Shown here: positions 35,785-47,440 of the stretch, one piece after another
How positions within the stretch are numbered: the first letter of the stretch is position 1
Layout: the number at the start of each line of letters is the position of its first letter
NCBI GenBank assembly: GCA_035610365.1
Contig: CM069432.1
Location: 263,621,177-263,685,176 of the forward strand
Source: Aquatica leii
Taxonomy: Eukaryota > Arthropoda > Insecta > Coleoptera > Lampyridae
Length of the DNA: 64,000 nt
Direction: 5' to 3'
The notes under the pieces: generated by a model
What the model saw: only the letters and a program-made list of their open reading frames with translations
Databases searched by the model: none
Told to the model about the DNA's origin: nothing
Made by a program: the position numbers and the translations under genes

Positions 35785-36030
35785 TTTCGAATTCAAGTAC
35801 CTCGGACTGTTGCTTGCCGAAACAACTGAGTTTTGTAAAACATTGCGCTTTTATGGTTAACAAGTGCAAGAGAGTTTTGCATTTGTTCTACAAACACGCT
35901 TGAAATAGAACTTTCACAAATATCTTGCGAATGTCTTCGACAATGCAGTCATTCCCCTGCTCACATACGACATTCCTTCGTGCTCAGAAAACTGGCCTGG
36001 CTCCAATCGTTATTTCTTAGTACTATCCTC
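35785..36030 (+). pseudogene. R1-like LINE RT C-terminal fragment
   Basis: FKYLGLLLAETTEFCKTLRF (35790-35850), then FVLQTRLK and, in shifted frames, YLANVFDNAVIPLLTYDIPS (35915-35975). FxYLGxLL and the PLLTYGxPxW pattern mark the region after the RT palm. It is the probable continuation of the fragment at 34141-34800; the YADD segment between them is lost. Confidence 0.6.
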
Positions 36031-36759
36031 GTCTTCCATTTTCTTCCTGCTTGGATAGCACCGATTCCTGTTATGAAGTGAGTCAACTTCAGTGGTTAGC
36101 CGTATAGCATTTTATTATTGTGTCTTTTGGTTTTGGTGTTCTCCTTTTCTTTTTTTTTCGTGTTTTTTCCACGTCTGTAATTGTTAATAATTATGTTTCA
36201 ATGTTTTTTAGTGGTACAGTATCTTCTCCTTCCTAAAATTTTTCTTGTATCTTTCTTAGTAAAATGTTGATTTTTATTCATGTTGTATTGTGTAATTGTT
36301 GAAATATTTACATAGATTACTTATAACTGTTGTTTGATTTTTGTACTATTCTTTCGTGAAGGACCCAGTGTTTTGGTTTTTGTTATTTATTTATTTTATT
36401 CCTTGGAGTCGTGTTTTGAATGTGATTGAGTGAGGACGTGTTTAATAGTTTAATAGTAGTACGGAGTTTGGTGTAATTTAAGGTGATTTATAGCAATTAA
36501 TTTCACGTGTGCGTGTTGAGGAATGTGAAGGTGGCTCAGATAACGTATGCGAAAGCGAACGGGTATCGCGGACTAGATTAAAGGTCAAGCGCGCGCTTGT
36601 GATAACAGGGAAATACAAACTTTTGTTTATATACTTTTTCGAATATGGGTGGTGGGCGTTAATTAAATACAATTAGAAGAATCATAGTAACAATAAATTT
36701 AAAAATATTAATAAAGAAAAAAAATTAAATAAAATAACTAAATTTGAAAAAATAAATAA

Positions 36760-37506
36760 ATAATAAATAATAAGTAATAACAAAAGGGGAAAGGGATAAA
36801 TAAAAGAGAGAGAGAAGAAGAGGAAAGAGAAAGGCAACAAATATTTGAAAAAGGAAAGAAAACAATAAGATCACCAGACGTTAAAAAGATATCGGAGGAG
36901 AACGAAGGAAAAACCTCAAGAACAGAAGGAGGAAGGAAAGAAATGGAGGAGTTAAAAGAATTAATGAGAGAAATGATGAAACAGATGGAAGAAAACATGC
37001 AAGGAATAAGACAAGAAATCAAAGAAATGAAAAAGAAATGGGAGAAAGAGAAAAGAAGTGGGAGAAAGAAAAAGAGAAACTGGTGGAGAGAATAGAAAAA
37101 CTGGAGAAAAAAAGCGGAAGACGAGGAAAGATGGAAAAGAAAAAATAATATCGTGATAAAGGGGTGGAGAAGTGAAAAACCACAAAAAGATTTAGCAGTG
37201 ATGCTGGAAGAAAAAGTAAATGTAAAAGTAGAGGTGAAAAAAGTGACAGTAAGAAACAAAGAGAAGAAAAATGAGATGGTGGTGGCGGAAATCGGGGGAT
37301 GGGAGGAAAAACAGAAGCTAATGGCGGAGAAGAAGAAATTAAAGAATACAAGAATATATATAAGTCACGATTTAACATGGGAGGAAAGAAGAGTGCAAAG
37401 GGAAATAATGAACATAGCGATGGAAAGAAGAGCGGAAGGAAAAAGAGTATGGGTACAGAAAGATGGAGATAGACGGAGACAGATACGTATGGAACGACAA
37501 GGATAG
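36760..37506 (+). pseudogene. LINE family X ORF1 remnant
   Basis: The first part is Lys/Glu-rich and probably coiled coil, read in several frames. The best frame (37153-37506) continues NNIVIKGW, a folded RNA-binding-like region with VMLEEKVNVKVEVKKVTVRN and ending LKNTRIYISHDLTWEERRVQ. Such ORF1 proteins bind the element RNA. The N-terminal part has several stops. Confidence 0.6.
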
Positions 37507-37573
37507 GGGACTGTGCAGAGAAAGAGAAGAGAAAGTGGGGAACCAAAAGGCAAAAAACTAAAGGGCAAAGGGG

Positions 37574-38459
37574 GTGGTAAAGGAGGGAAAGTTGACGAAA
37601 CGGCAAAGAAAAGGAATAATGAAAGTTGGAAATGGAAAAGAAAAAGAATGGAGAAAAAAAGAAGGTAAGGAAGAAGCACGGGGGGAGGTGAGTGAGCTGA
37701 GAGTATTGTTTTGGAACGTAGCAGGAATAAAAAACAAGGAACATGATTTCTGGAAGTACATCAAGAAACAGGATGTAGTGGGATTACAGGAAACATGGAT
37801 GGAAGAAAAAGAATGGGAGTGGTGGGAAAAAGAGTTGCCAGAGGAATTTGAGTGGGTGGTGCAACATGCAGAAAGAGAAAAGAAAAAAGGGAGAGCAAAG
37901 GGGGGTATAATAACGGGAATAAGAAAAAAATGGTTGAACCAGGAAAAGAAGGAGAAAGTGCAACAGAGAAGAGGAGTTGTAGAAAGGAACATGCAGTGGG
38001 GAAAAACAAAAATAAAAGTGGTGACGGTTTATAGCAGTAGAATGAAAGAGACAAGAAAAACTTAGAAGATATGATTGAAGAGTAGGAAGAGGGATTGATA
38101 ACAGTAGGAGGGGACTTCAACGCAAGAATAGGAGAAGAGGGGGGAATACAAGAAAGAAAAGGGACGGGAAAGAGACAAAGGACAAGGTGATAAATAAAGA
38201 GGGAGAGGAACTGCTGGAATTGTGCAACGAAAAAGGGTGGGAAATAATGAACGGGAACAGAGAAGATGATGGAAAGGGGGAATTTACGTACATAGGAGGA
38301 AGGGGAGAATCAATAATAGATTTTGTAATGACAAATGAAGAGGCCGCAGAAAAGGTAAAGACATTTAAGCTGGGAGAAAGAGTAGAGTCAGACCATCAAC
38401 CACTGGAATTGACAATGGAAGGAAGGGAAAGAGAAGAAAGAGAGGAAGAGGAGAAGTAA
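37574..38459 (+). pseudogene. LINE family X endonuclease
   Basis: LRVLFWNVAGIKNKEHDF (normally WNVxG) and VVGLQETWMEE (catalytic QET) lie in the first frame (37574-38065). A frameshift near 38060-38110 precedes GGDFNARIGEE. The second frame (38187-38459) has GEFTYIGGRGESIIDFVMTN and VESDHQPLEL, the ID and SDH catalytic motifs. All expected catalytic motifs are present; one frame break and an in-frame TAG near 38080 disable it. Confidence 0.78.
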
Positions 38460-38833
38460 ATAACTAAAAAAAAGTGGACAGAAGAGAGTATAAAAAGATA
38501 TAAAGAGAGAATAGGGAAAACGGTATGGATAGGGAAGGAAGTACAAGAAAGTGTAGAGGAAATGAGAGAGATGATGGAGAAAGCAAGAGAGAGAGTCAGA
38601 TCTAGAAAATGGAAGGGGGAGAAAACTGGATGGAAGAAATGGTGGGATAAGGAATGCAAGGAAGCAAAGAAAAAGGCAAGAAGAGCATTAAGACAGTGGA
38701 AAAAAGGGAAGAAAGAAAAAGAAGAATACAAAGAAGCAGTAAAAATATACAAAAAAACATGCGATAGAAAGAAGGAGGGAAACAAAAAGAAACAAGAGGA
38801 GCAGATTAAAGGAATAAAAACGGAAGAAGATGT

Positions 38834-40201
38834 ATGGAAGTAACTAAAGAAGCAGAGGAAAAAAACAGGACGACAAAGGGAATAAAAATTAAAGAATGGG
38901 AGATATATTTTCGGAACCTGTTGGGAGGGGAAGAACAAAAGCAGGAAAAAGAAAATAGGAAAGACGCGGTAGTAAGACAAGAAGAAGGAGATAGGGATAG
39001 AATAAGGGAGGAAGAAGTAATAGAGGCGATAAAGAATATAAAAAAAGGAAAGGCAACAGGAGAAGATGGGATACAAGGAGAAGAGTGGATATACGGGGGA
39101 GAAAATGTAGCAAAAAGGATGACGGAAATAATAAACAAAATATGGAAAGGGGAAGGATTCCCAGAGAGATGGAGAGAGGGAATAATATGCCCAATACATA
39201 AAAAAGGCGAAAAAAAGAAAGTCGAGAATTATAGAGGGGTAACATTACTGAGCTCGGCATACAAATTGTACGCGACAATACTGCAAGAAAGATTACAGAA
39301 GGAAATAGAGGAAAGAAGTTTGGTACCAGACGGACAAGCGGGATTCAGAAAAGGAAGAAGGGCGATAGACAACATATATATAATGAAACACTTAGCAAAT
39401 AAAGAACTAGAAAAAAAAAAGAGGGAAAATGGTAGCACTATTCGTAGACCTAAAAGCTGCTTTTGACAAAGTGAATAGGGAAAAGCTGTGGGAATATATG
39501 AAAAGAAAAAAAATCAATGAAAGATTAAGACAAAGAATAGAGGAAATATACGAAGAAAGGAGAAGCAGGGTTAAAGTGAATGGGGAAGAGAGTGAGAAAT
39601 TCATAACAAAGAGAGGGTTGAGGCAGGGATGTCCACTGAGCCCAAGCCTGTTCTCGGTATATACGGGGGATCTGGAAGAGACAATGAGAGGACAACAGAC
39701 AGGAGGGTTAGTGGTAGAGAAAACTAAGGTATGGTCGTTGGCGTATGCGGATGACATAGTGCTGGTGGCTAAGGAGGAAAAGGAAATGAAAGAGATGATG
39801 AAAACGCTAGAAAAATATATGAAAAAAAAAGAATTGGAAGTAAACACGGAGAAAACAAAGATAATGATATTTAGAAAAGGAGGGGGAAAAGAAAAAGAGA
39901 GGAGTGGAGATGGAGTGATGAGGAAGTGCAACAAGTGAAGGAATTTACATACCTGGGCTACACGATGAAACAGGATAATAAAGAGGAAGAACACATAAAG
40001 GAAAGGGTGAAGAAAGGAAACAGGCTAATAAGACAAGTATGGGGTGTGGGGGAAAGAATATTCAAGATGGATATAAAAAAAAAGAAAATTGCTGTTCGAA
40101 AAATTAATAAAGGGGTGGTAATGTATGGAGCGGAAATATGGGTCTGGAAGGAGTGGAGGGAGGTAGAGGGCTACAGGAAAAATACTGGAGATGGGTGTTA
40201 G
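38834..40201 (+). pseudogene. LINE family X reverse transcriptase
   Basis: Fingers: KGKATGEDGIQGEEWIYGG and GIICPIHKKGEKKKVENYRG. Then GQAGFRKGRRAIDNIYIMKH (frame 1). After a frameshift near 39420-39430 the palm VALFVDLKAAFDKVNREKLW, GLRQGCPLSPSLFSVYTGDL and LAYADDIVLVA (catalytic) follow intact. Another shift near 39920 leads to VKEFTYLGYTMKQ and YGAEIWVWKEW. With all motifs retained, this was active fairly recently compared with its neighbours. Confidence 0.85.
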
Positions 40202-40302
40202 GATTAGACAGGGATACACCGGGGTATATTGTGAGAGAGGAGGTTCAGATAGAAAAATAAGGATCAGAGACAGGAAAAAGAGCAATAAAATACGAGGAAG
40301 TA

Positions 40303-40866
40303 ATGAGGGAAAGAACAGATTGCAAAATACTGCAAGAATTTTGGAAAGAGATAAAGGGAGGGAAAGTGAAGTACGGGCAGGAGGGCAGAGAAGAGTATTA
40401 CAAAAGAAACGGGTACGCGAGTGAAGAAGTGGAGAGATTAAGAGAAGAGGGGGTAAGGACAAGAGAAGAAATAATAAGGAGAGATAGAGACATCGAAAAA
40501 CAAGAAAGATGGACAAAGATAAAAGAGAGCAGATATAATAGGAATTATAAAGATATCAAGGGTGAAGGGGTGCCGGAATATTTAAAAGACGGTGTGATTA
40601 AAAGCAACAAAAGGAAAAAAATGGTGGCAAGGTTCAGATGTGGCAACGAGGAGTTAGGGAACAAATACTGGAAGGAAGAACCAGAAAAGTTCTGCAGGCT
40701 ATGTGGTGAAGAAACGGAAGATCTGAACCACATGAGAAAGTGATGCAGGGAACTAAGAGAAGAGGTGAGGAAAACAGTGGATATCTTAGAAGAAAACGGA
40801 AAAGGGGCGGAATGGATGGAGGAAGTATGGAGCAGGAGGAAAAAGTTAAGGGGGGAGAAGGGATAA
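40303..40866 (+). pseudogene. LINE family X C-terminal zinc finger region
   Basis: RYNRNYKDIKGEGVPEYLKD and MVARFRCGNEELGNKYW lead into CRLCGEETEDLNHMRKxC, a C-X2-C-X7-H-X4-C finger. A TGA at 40741-40743 interrupts before the final Cys. The same region is read in the minus copy at 43869-44120, where the finger is complete. Confidence 0.75.
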
Positions 40867-40950
40867 GAAAATGTAATATATATGTAATGTAATAACACGA
40901 CTAAATTTGTTAGCCAAATGGCAATGAATAAAGTTAAACTTATATATATT

Positions 40951-43785
40951 TTATTCCTTTAGTGACATTTTCGTACAATTTCTTATTGAAATTTCAAACT
41001 TACTTAAAGCTTTAAATTAATCTTAATTTTTATTTCATTTTATAAGCACGTATCAAGTACATATGTAATTCATTTAGGTCGATTTTATTGTCATAAATCC
41101 TGAGTGCATTTTATAATTTATTAGTTCCGCCAGTCATTAGTTATTTATATTTTGTTGCCAATTACTGCTGATTTTTACATTTTGTTAAGAGAATAATTCT
41201 TTGATGCTCATATTTAATTACGTCGCGCTTTCTTTTGCATCATTTTTTAGTGCCGTTGTGTTATTGGATATCCTTTTCGGAAAGTTCTACGTCATAATTT
41301 CGGGAGCTTGGTGAATTCGTTTTGAAACGAAGAATTTTAAGTACTTCGGTGTTCTCAGAAAGTTTTTTTCCATAAGTTTTGGTGGTAGTTTGTAGTCAAA
41401 GAAAATGACAAGCTTTCAGTGACGGTCTCGACGATTCACACAAACTTCCTAACTTGTTCAATTCAGTTTGTGTTACCTAATTAATTTTTGCATTTGGTGG
41501 ACTGGGCGGATCCAGTACAGCTCTACGACCACCCCAATTTTGGTTGTACCACCTTGATAGCGTTGGGAACACTATATAAAATTTAAAATATTTATTACTA
41601 CCGTATAATTTTGGTTTTGTTTCATTCAATTAACTTAATTTTTACTCTTGTCTTTATTTTTGTTTGTTTTATTCCATTTACTAAATGGTGTATTTTAAAT
41701 TGTAACGAAGCTTTTATTCCTTCGACCATTCGCGTTTAGTACAATGTAAAAATTTCAGATTTTAATGTTGATACACTCTAAAAAGGTAAGTTCTATTTGG
41801 AGTGTGGACAGCGGGCTCTCAGTTGGTAAGGTCCAGAACCCAATTTAGTTCTTCTAGTTTTGACTTTTGATTTTACGTTTTGAGATTTCCAAGTAGTCAC
41901 AAATTTCTATTTATTATTTAACCCACCCTCGTCTCCATTGAGCTTTGATCAAAAACATCGCTTATGTTACAGTTTAGCTAGGCATTATCTTTTCAACATC
42001 CTTTGCACGTAACATACTCCAGTAAATATTAAATTTTACCATTTGCTTTTTTTACATATATTAGTCTAATTTTGTCATTAATTTTTCATTATATATTTCT
42101 AGAGTATTTATTACGAACAATCTGGCAAACTTTTATCGAAGCCTGAAACAGTTAGTTCTTGACTTTATTTTATTATTCAGATATATACACATTTTGCAGA
42201 CAATTTTTTGGTTTAATTACACATTACAGCGTAACAAAAACAGCGCTTGATGGTTACAGTACGAGTACTCAATGCAGCAGCGAAGAAAAGACTTATTAGT
42301 AAAAGGAAAAATTTATTTTATGTTTAATGCAATTAATTAAAGTAATTTAAACTCTTATTTTAGTTTTTAAACAATTTTTATAGTATAATTTTTGTTATTA
42401 AACCGTGTGTAATTTTAACTAGCAGTTTAGTAATTAGCATTGTGTTTGATTTAAAATGTTGTGTCAGAGAAGCTTTTGCAGTGTCATTCTTTAGCGTAAA
42501 ATATTCTATTTTTACAAACGGTTTATTAGAAAATGTTATTTTAAATCGCTTTAGTACTACCGCAACATTGTAAAAATGCAAATTAAATAAACTCTTTGTA
42601 CAATACGAATGAATACAATTCCCATTTAATTTTGATTATGCACAAAGAAAATACGTTTGCGCAAAATTGTTAAATTACTAGAGTAGAAATTTGCAAAGAT
42701 TTTCATTCAATTGCAGCATTAAGTATGCAAATGATGAAAACATTAAAATTTCTAATAAAAAATAATGCGCAGCAAAAGTATAAGAAATTAAAAATAAATT
42801 AAAAACTTTTTTAAACGAAAATGTTTTCGTACGTTTATTTGGAGAGAAAAATTTCTTCTTTTTACTTAGCGCTGAATTTCAAACGCGTGTCATTAAACAT
42901 CGACGATTACATTTGAATGGCTTATTTTCTTGTCGTTTTTTGACAAAAGTTTTTTTATGTTATTTGAGAATTACATTTAACCATTACCAATTTGTCTTAG
43001 AGAAAATGCCCAACACTTAGATAAATTCTAATTTTGTCTGCAGTAGATGAGCGAAATGAGTGGGTTAGTAAATACTGTTGTCCGTTTCAAGCCCGGGTTG
43101 TGACATTAAAAGCAGAACTAGAGATGTTTCAAGAGATAACACTAAAATGTTCATTAAACCACGTTTAAAGAGGACCTTACAATTAAATAGAAAACAGTGG
43201 ACATTTAAAACAGATAACCTACAGTTACTAGAAAATTTAGAATAAAGATAGAATAAAATCTAGAAAAAAATATTTTACAACAAAGAAATAGAACGTATTA
43301 AATATTAAAATTATAATTTGTATAAAAAGTGACAAATTTAATACTGTGTTTACCAGAATTAGTCATTCGAATTGTGTAATTCATACAATTTTACGTAACT
43401 GCTTAATATGACTCACAAAAAAGTTGTCTGTATTTTTTTTGTGATTTCAAACTCTGTTCCAATGCGTCAAAAATTCGTAGAAAAATTTATTTGTCATTTA
43501 GCGAATCTCAATTTTTTTAAAAGTAAACGTAAAAAAACAATCCGAAGGATTGCATCTATCTAAACTATTCCTAAGTACTAGAATGGTACCTGAATGCAGA
43601 AATCGCATTTAAGAATGAAACTTTGGTTTTTTAAAAAAATACAGACTAAGTCATTATTCCTTGGTCCATGCAACCAGAAAAATAACTGGTGCTAAATGAT
43701 GTTCGCAAAGAGGGGTGTCGAATTCGTATTTTATAAACTAAACCTAAAATGATCCTACAACATAAAAAAATATAATCCTAAACCC
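40951..43785. other. Spacer between two convergent LINEs
   Basis: About 2.8 kb of AT-rich sequence without a recognised gene. CACTATATAAAATTT near 41570 is TATA-like and CGGATCCAG lies just before; no downstream frame supports a promoter. Confidence 0.5.
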
Positions 43786-43868
43786 TCCACCGCTAATCAA
43801 TTCTCTATATACAAATACATTTACTACACTACTTGTCATCTTCTTCTCCTTTTTAATCCCTCTTCCAT

Positions 43869-44120
43869 TCATCCCACTACTTCTGCTTTTTCTCGCAAAT
43901 TCTCAAACCTTTCTCTCTCCTCTTCTTTTAGTTCTATGCATTCCTTTAACATGTGCTTTATATTATCCCACCTCTTCCCACATAGTCTACATCTCCTATC
44001 TTTATCTTCATTCCAATACTTATTCTCTTGCTCTTCATTCCCGCATCTAAATCTTGCTACCATTGTTTTGAATCTCAAGCTTTTTTCGCCTTTTATGTAC
44101 CATGGAATATTGTCTATCAC
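43869..44120 (-). pseudogene. LINE family X zinc finger (minus copy)
   Basis: Open frame of 83 residues: FKTMVARFRCGNEEQENKYW, then CRLCGKRWDNIKHMLKEC, an intact C-X2-C-X7-H-X4-C finger. It matches 40620-40745 of the plus copy. Confidence 0.75.
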
Positions 44121-44549
44121 TATATTTGTATATCTCTAATTGTATTTCCCCTCTCTTATTCTTGTTCTTGTTTCTTATCTCTTATATCCTTATCTCTTCT
44201 TATTATTTCATTTTTTATGTCCCTTCTTGTTTCCATTATTTTCTCTACCTCTTTTCTCGCATATCTAACTCTTTCATAATACCTTCCTTTTCCTTCTTGT
44301 CCATAATTATTTTTCATTCTTCACCTCCATCACATTTGAAGCAATTTACATTCTTCTCTTTCTTTCATTTGTTTTTCGTAACACATTGCTCTCTTCCCCG
44401 CCTGTACTCTTATCTTTTCTAACTTCATTTCCTCCTCTACTATGTACCTTGGCGTCTCCTTTTCAAATCCTAACGTCCATTTTCAGTATTTTTCTTGTAC
44501 TTTCTCCAATTCCTCTCATTCCTTCCACCCCCATATTCCGCCCCGTACA

Positions 44550-45310
44550 TCACGCTATTTATTAATTTGTTAAACAACCATCTTCACTTTATATAAGCCT
44601 CATCTTTATTGTCGTATCTGATTCGATAACCCAAATAAGTCACTTCATTTACACTTTCTATTATCTCGTCTCCCCACTTCCTAAATAGTTCTTTCTCTAT
44701 CTGTTTCTTTCTTAATTTATTTCATAACTTCCTTCTATTGGCATTATCAAACGCTGCTTTTATATCCAAAAATAAAGCAAAAACTTTCTATCTCTTCACT
44801 TCTAATTTTTTGTCTACTATTTGTTTCAATATGTATACATTATCTAATGCCCTTCTCCCTCTTCTAAATCTTGTCTGCTAGTCTGGTAAGATCTTTTTTT
44901 CCTCCATTTCTCTTTCCAATCTATTTTGCAAAATTGTTATATAAATCTAGTATCCCACATTTGCCACACCTATACCTTTATAGTTTTCTACCTCTCTTCT
45001 GTCTCCTCCTTTGGAAACTGGGCATATTATTGCTTTTTTCCAATCATCCGGAAAGCATTTACCTGACCATATCTTATTTAAAATTCTATTCTTTCTTTCG
45101 TTCTCTCTCCTGTATCCATTGTTCTTATTGCGTCCCATCAGTCGCTTCTGCCTTTCCTTTTTTTATTTTTCTTAATGCTTCTTCTATTTCTTCTTTCTGT
45201 ATAGCCGTACTGCTGCCTCCTCTTGTTATCCTTTCTATTTTAAATTCAACCTTCTTCTTTTTTCCCCGTCTAAGACCTCTACGCAACTTTCTATCCATTT
45301 TTCTCATAAC
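44550..45310 (-). pseudogene. LINE family X RT with palm deleted
   Basis: IEEALRKIKKGKAEATDGTQ and AIICPVSKGGDRREVENYKG match the fingers of the plus copy. FRRGRRALDNVYILK follows in another frame, then FLDIKAAFDNANRRKL. The next readable motif is VNEVTYLGYRIRYDNKDE, so about 130 residues including QGCPLSP and YADD are absent. Confidence 0.72.
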
Positions 45311-45659
45311 AATTTGTATCCCCCTTTTTTACCAATTTTTCTTTCCTTATTCAAATAGCTCCTTATGTATCCTTCATTTTCTAACGTTTTTATTTGTTCC
45401 TCTAACTCTTTTCTATATTCCTCTTTTCTCTTACAACACTCTTTTCTATATTGTGATCCTAATCTTTTAAATTACTAAATATCAATTTTTCCTTTTTTTC
45501 ACCTTCTTTTGCCTCTTCTGACCTCCTTCCTGGCTTCTCTGCATTCCTTATTCCACCACCTCTTTTTTCTATACTCCTTTATGTTTTTTTTTGATGGTCA
45601 GAATCACCCTCTTCCCCTATTTTAAAACTTTCTATTTCCTCCAAAACCTTCCCACTAAC

Positions 45660-46260
45660 CATTACATTATTTATTATAGGTTTTCTCCTCTCTTATATAC
45701 GTACATTCTCCTTCATCCCCTTTCTCCACATTTCCGTTAAGTATAGTCCACCCGTTCCCCTCACATAACTCTAATAGCTCACTACCTTGTTTATTTAATG
45801 TCTTATCCATCGTTACTATTTTTATTTCCTCCCCATTCACTACCCCCACCTTCTCCAATTCTCGCTTCCCAACCTATTATTAATTTTCCTCTCTACTCTT
45901 CAATCAGTAGCTGTTTATTTCGTTTCTTGACCGTACACTGTTATCACCGTATATTTACCCTCATTTTCCCTTAATATTTGATTTACTGCTATTTCTTGCG
46001 CTTGCTTTTTATTCTCCTTTTCTTCTACCACCTATTCTTCTCTTACTCCCGATATTATACCCCCTTGAGCTTTTTTTTTCTTTTCTTGTCGCGAACTGTA
46101 CATTCCATCTATATCCCTCTGGTAAAGTTACTTTCCATCATTCCCAATCTTGCTCTTCCAGCCACGTTTCTATTAAACCCACAATGTCAAACCCTTCTAT
46201 ATATTTCTAAAATTCAGCTCCTTTATTTTTAACTCCTGCAACGTTCTAAAATACTAAACC
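45660..46260 (-). pseudogene. LINE family X endonuclease (minus copy)
   Basis: Frame 45667-45858 reads LELCEGNGWTILNGN and GECTYIREEKTYNK, aligning with LELCNEKGWEIMNGN and GEFTYIGG of the plus copy. Upstream pieces up to 46260 correspond to the WNVAG and QETW region but are broken by stops. Confidence 0.6.
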
Positions 46261-46429
46261 TCTTTCCTTCGTTTTTTTCTTATCGTTCTTGTTGATCTTT
46301 GCGTGGTCGTCCATATTTTTTTTATTCTTTACCCCCTTTATAGTTTCTTGGCCTCTTTCTCTTTAATTTATTTTATCTTACGTTCCAGTGCATCTCTTCT
46401 CCTTCAACCCATAATGTCGTAAACACTAT

Positions 46430-47095
46430 TTTTGTTCTTTTTTCTTCTTCCTTTAGTTTTTTTCCTTCCATTCCTTATATTTTTTGTACCTCTGTTTCCA
46501 CTGAGGCCATATCTTTATCTATACATATCCTTGTTCGTCTTAGCCTTTCTTTTTTCTTTAATATTTCTAGCTTATCTTGTACGGAATCCAATTTTTCCAG
46601 TATTAACCCACTCGCTGTTTTAACTGCGTCTCTTACAACTTTTTCCACTCCCAATTCATTTTGAAACAAGTTATCTACTTGTTTTTAACGTTCTTCTCTT
46701 CCCACTTGGCCTTCCATCCCTCTTATAATAAAGTTCTTCTTTTTTTTCCTTTTCCATTACTTCCAACCTTTTTTCCAAATTTTCTATCTTCTCTTCCATG
46801 CTCTTATCTTATTTTTTTTTCTCCCACATATCGCATATCTCCCTTTGCTCTTTTCTTTTTTTTCTTAACTCCTCTGTGATCTTTTCCATATTTACTACTA
46901 ATTTATTGTTCTCTTTCCTCATCTGCTTCATTTCTCTAATAATTTCATTACACATCTCTATTACCCCTTGTTTCTCCTTATCACTCTCTTTCTTTCTCTG
47001 GTTTTTTTTTGTTTTCTTCCTCCTTGCAAAAACTTTTTGCGCAATTTCTTGTCTTTTAGTTTTCCTTTCCGATCATGTAGTTTCGGATTCTGACA
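46430..47095 (-). pseudogene. LINE family X ORF1 remnant (minus copy)
   Basis: Starts at MSESETTRSERKTKRQEIAQ near 47095, then Lys/Glu-rich predicted coiled coil (REMKQMRKENNKLVVNMEKI). Frames shift several times before 46475-46669, which corresponds to the later part of ORF1. Confidence 0.55.
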
Positions 47096-47440
47096 TGATT
47101 ATTTCTAATTATATTCAATTAAACCCACCAAAAAATAAAAAAGGAATATAAAAAAACGATACCCGCTCGAATTCGCACACGTTATCTAAGTTGGCCTATA
47201 TCTTCTTATCCATAAATTTAATGTACTTATTTACTACTTACATAAAAACTGTACTTATAATTATTTTATAAACTTCACAATTGTCAATACGCAGACGTCA
47301 ATAAATCACTGTAATGATTACAGCTTAATCACTTAAAAGTACTCAAAACTCCGCAATAATATTAAACACGTCCGCACTCAACCGCTTCCAAAACACGAAT
47401 CCCTGGACCTTGGTTGTAAACAATCTCTTACGAAAACTTT

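Larger units (their letters stand above)
36400..40950 (+). mobile_element. Near full-length LINE, family X, plus copy
   Basis: Carries a 5' untranslated region, ORF1, endonuclease, RT with YADD and a C-terminal zinc finger in the right order. Its 5' region matches the 5' region of the minus-strand LINE near 47160-47440. The sense strand is strongly purine-rich, which creates long Ser/Phe-rich shadow frames on the other strand. About six frameshifts or stops separate the pieces. The tail has AATAAAG near 40925. The clade is not certain (I/Jockey group, possibly LOA- or R1-related). Confidence 0.83.
43790..47440 (-). mobile_element. LINE family X, minus copy with RT deletion
   Basis: Same order as the plus copy but reversed: 5' region (47160-47440), ORF1 (46430-47095), endonuclease pieces (45660-46260), RT fingers (44940-45310), RT C-terminus (44550-44700), zinc finger (43869-44120). 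Between FLDIKAAFDNANRRKL and VNEVTYLGYRI the palm containing YADD is missing. More stops than the plus copy. Confidence 0.8.

Noticed and set aside
36738-40898. Many long Ser/Phe/Leu-rich frames on the minus strand that look like membrane proteins
   Set aside because: They are complements of the purine-rich LINE sense strand, which carries the recognisable ORF1, endonuclease and RT motifs.
43936-47151. Plus-strand Phe/Ser-rich frames
   Set aside because: Same effect: they are antisense to the minus-strand LINE of the same family.
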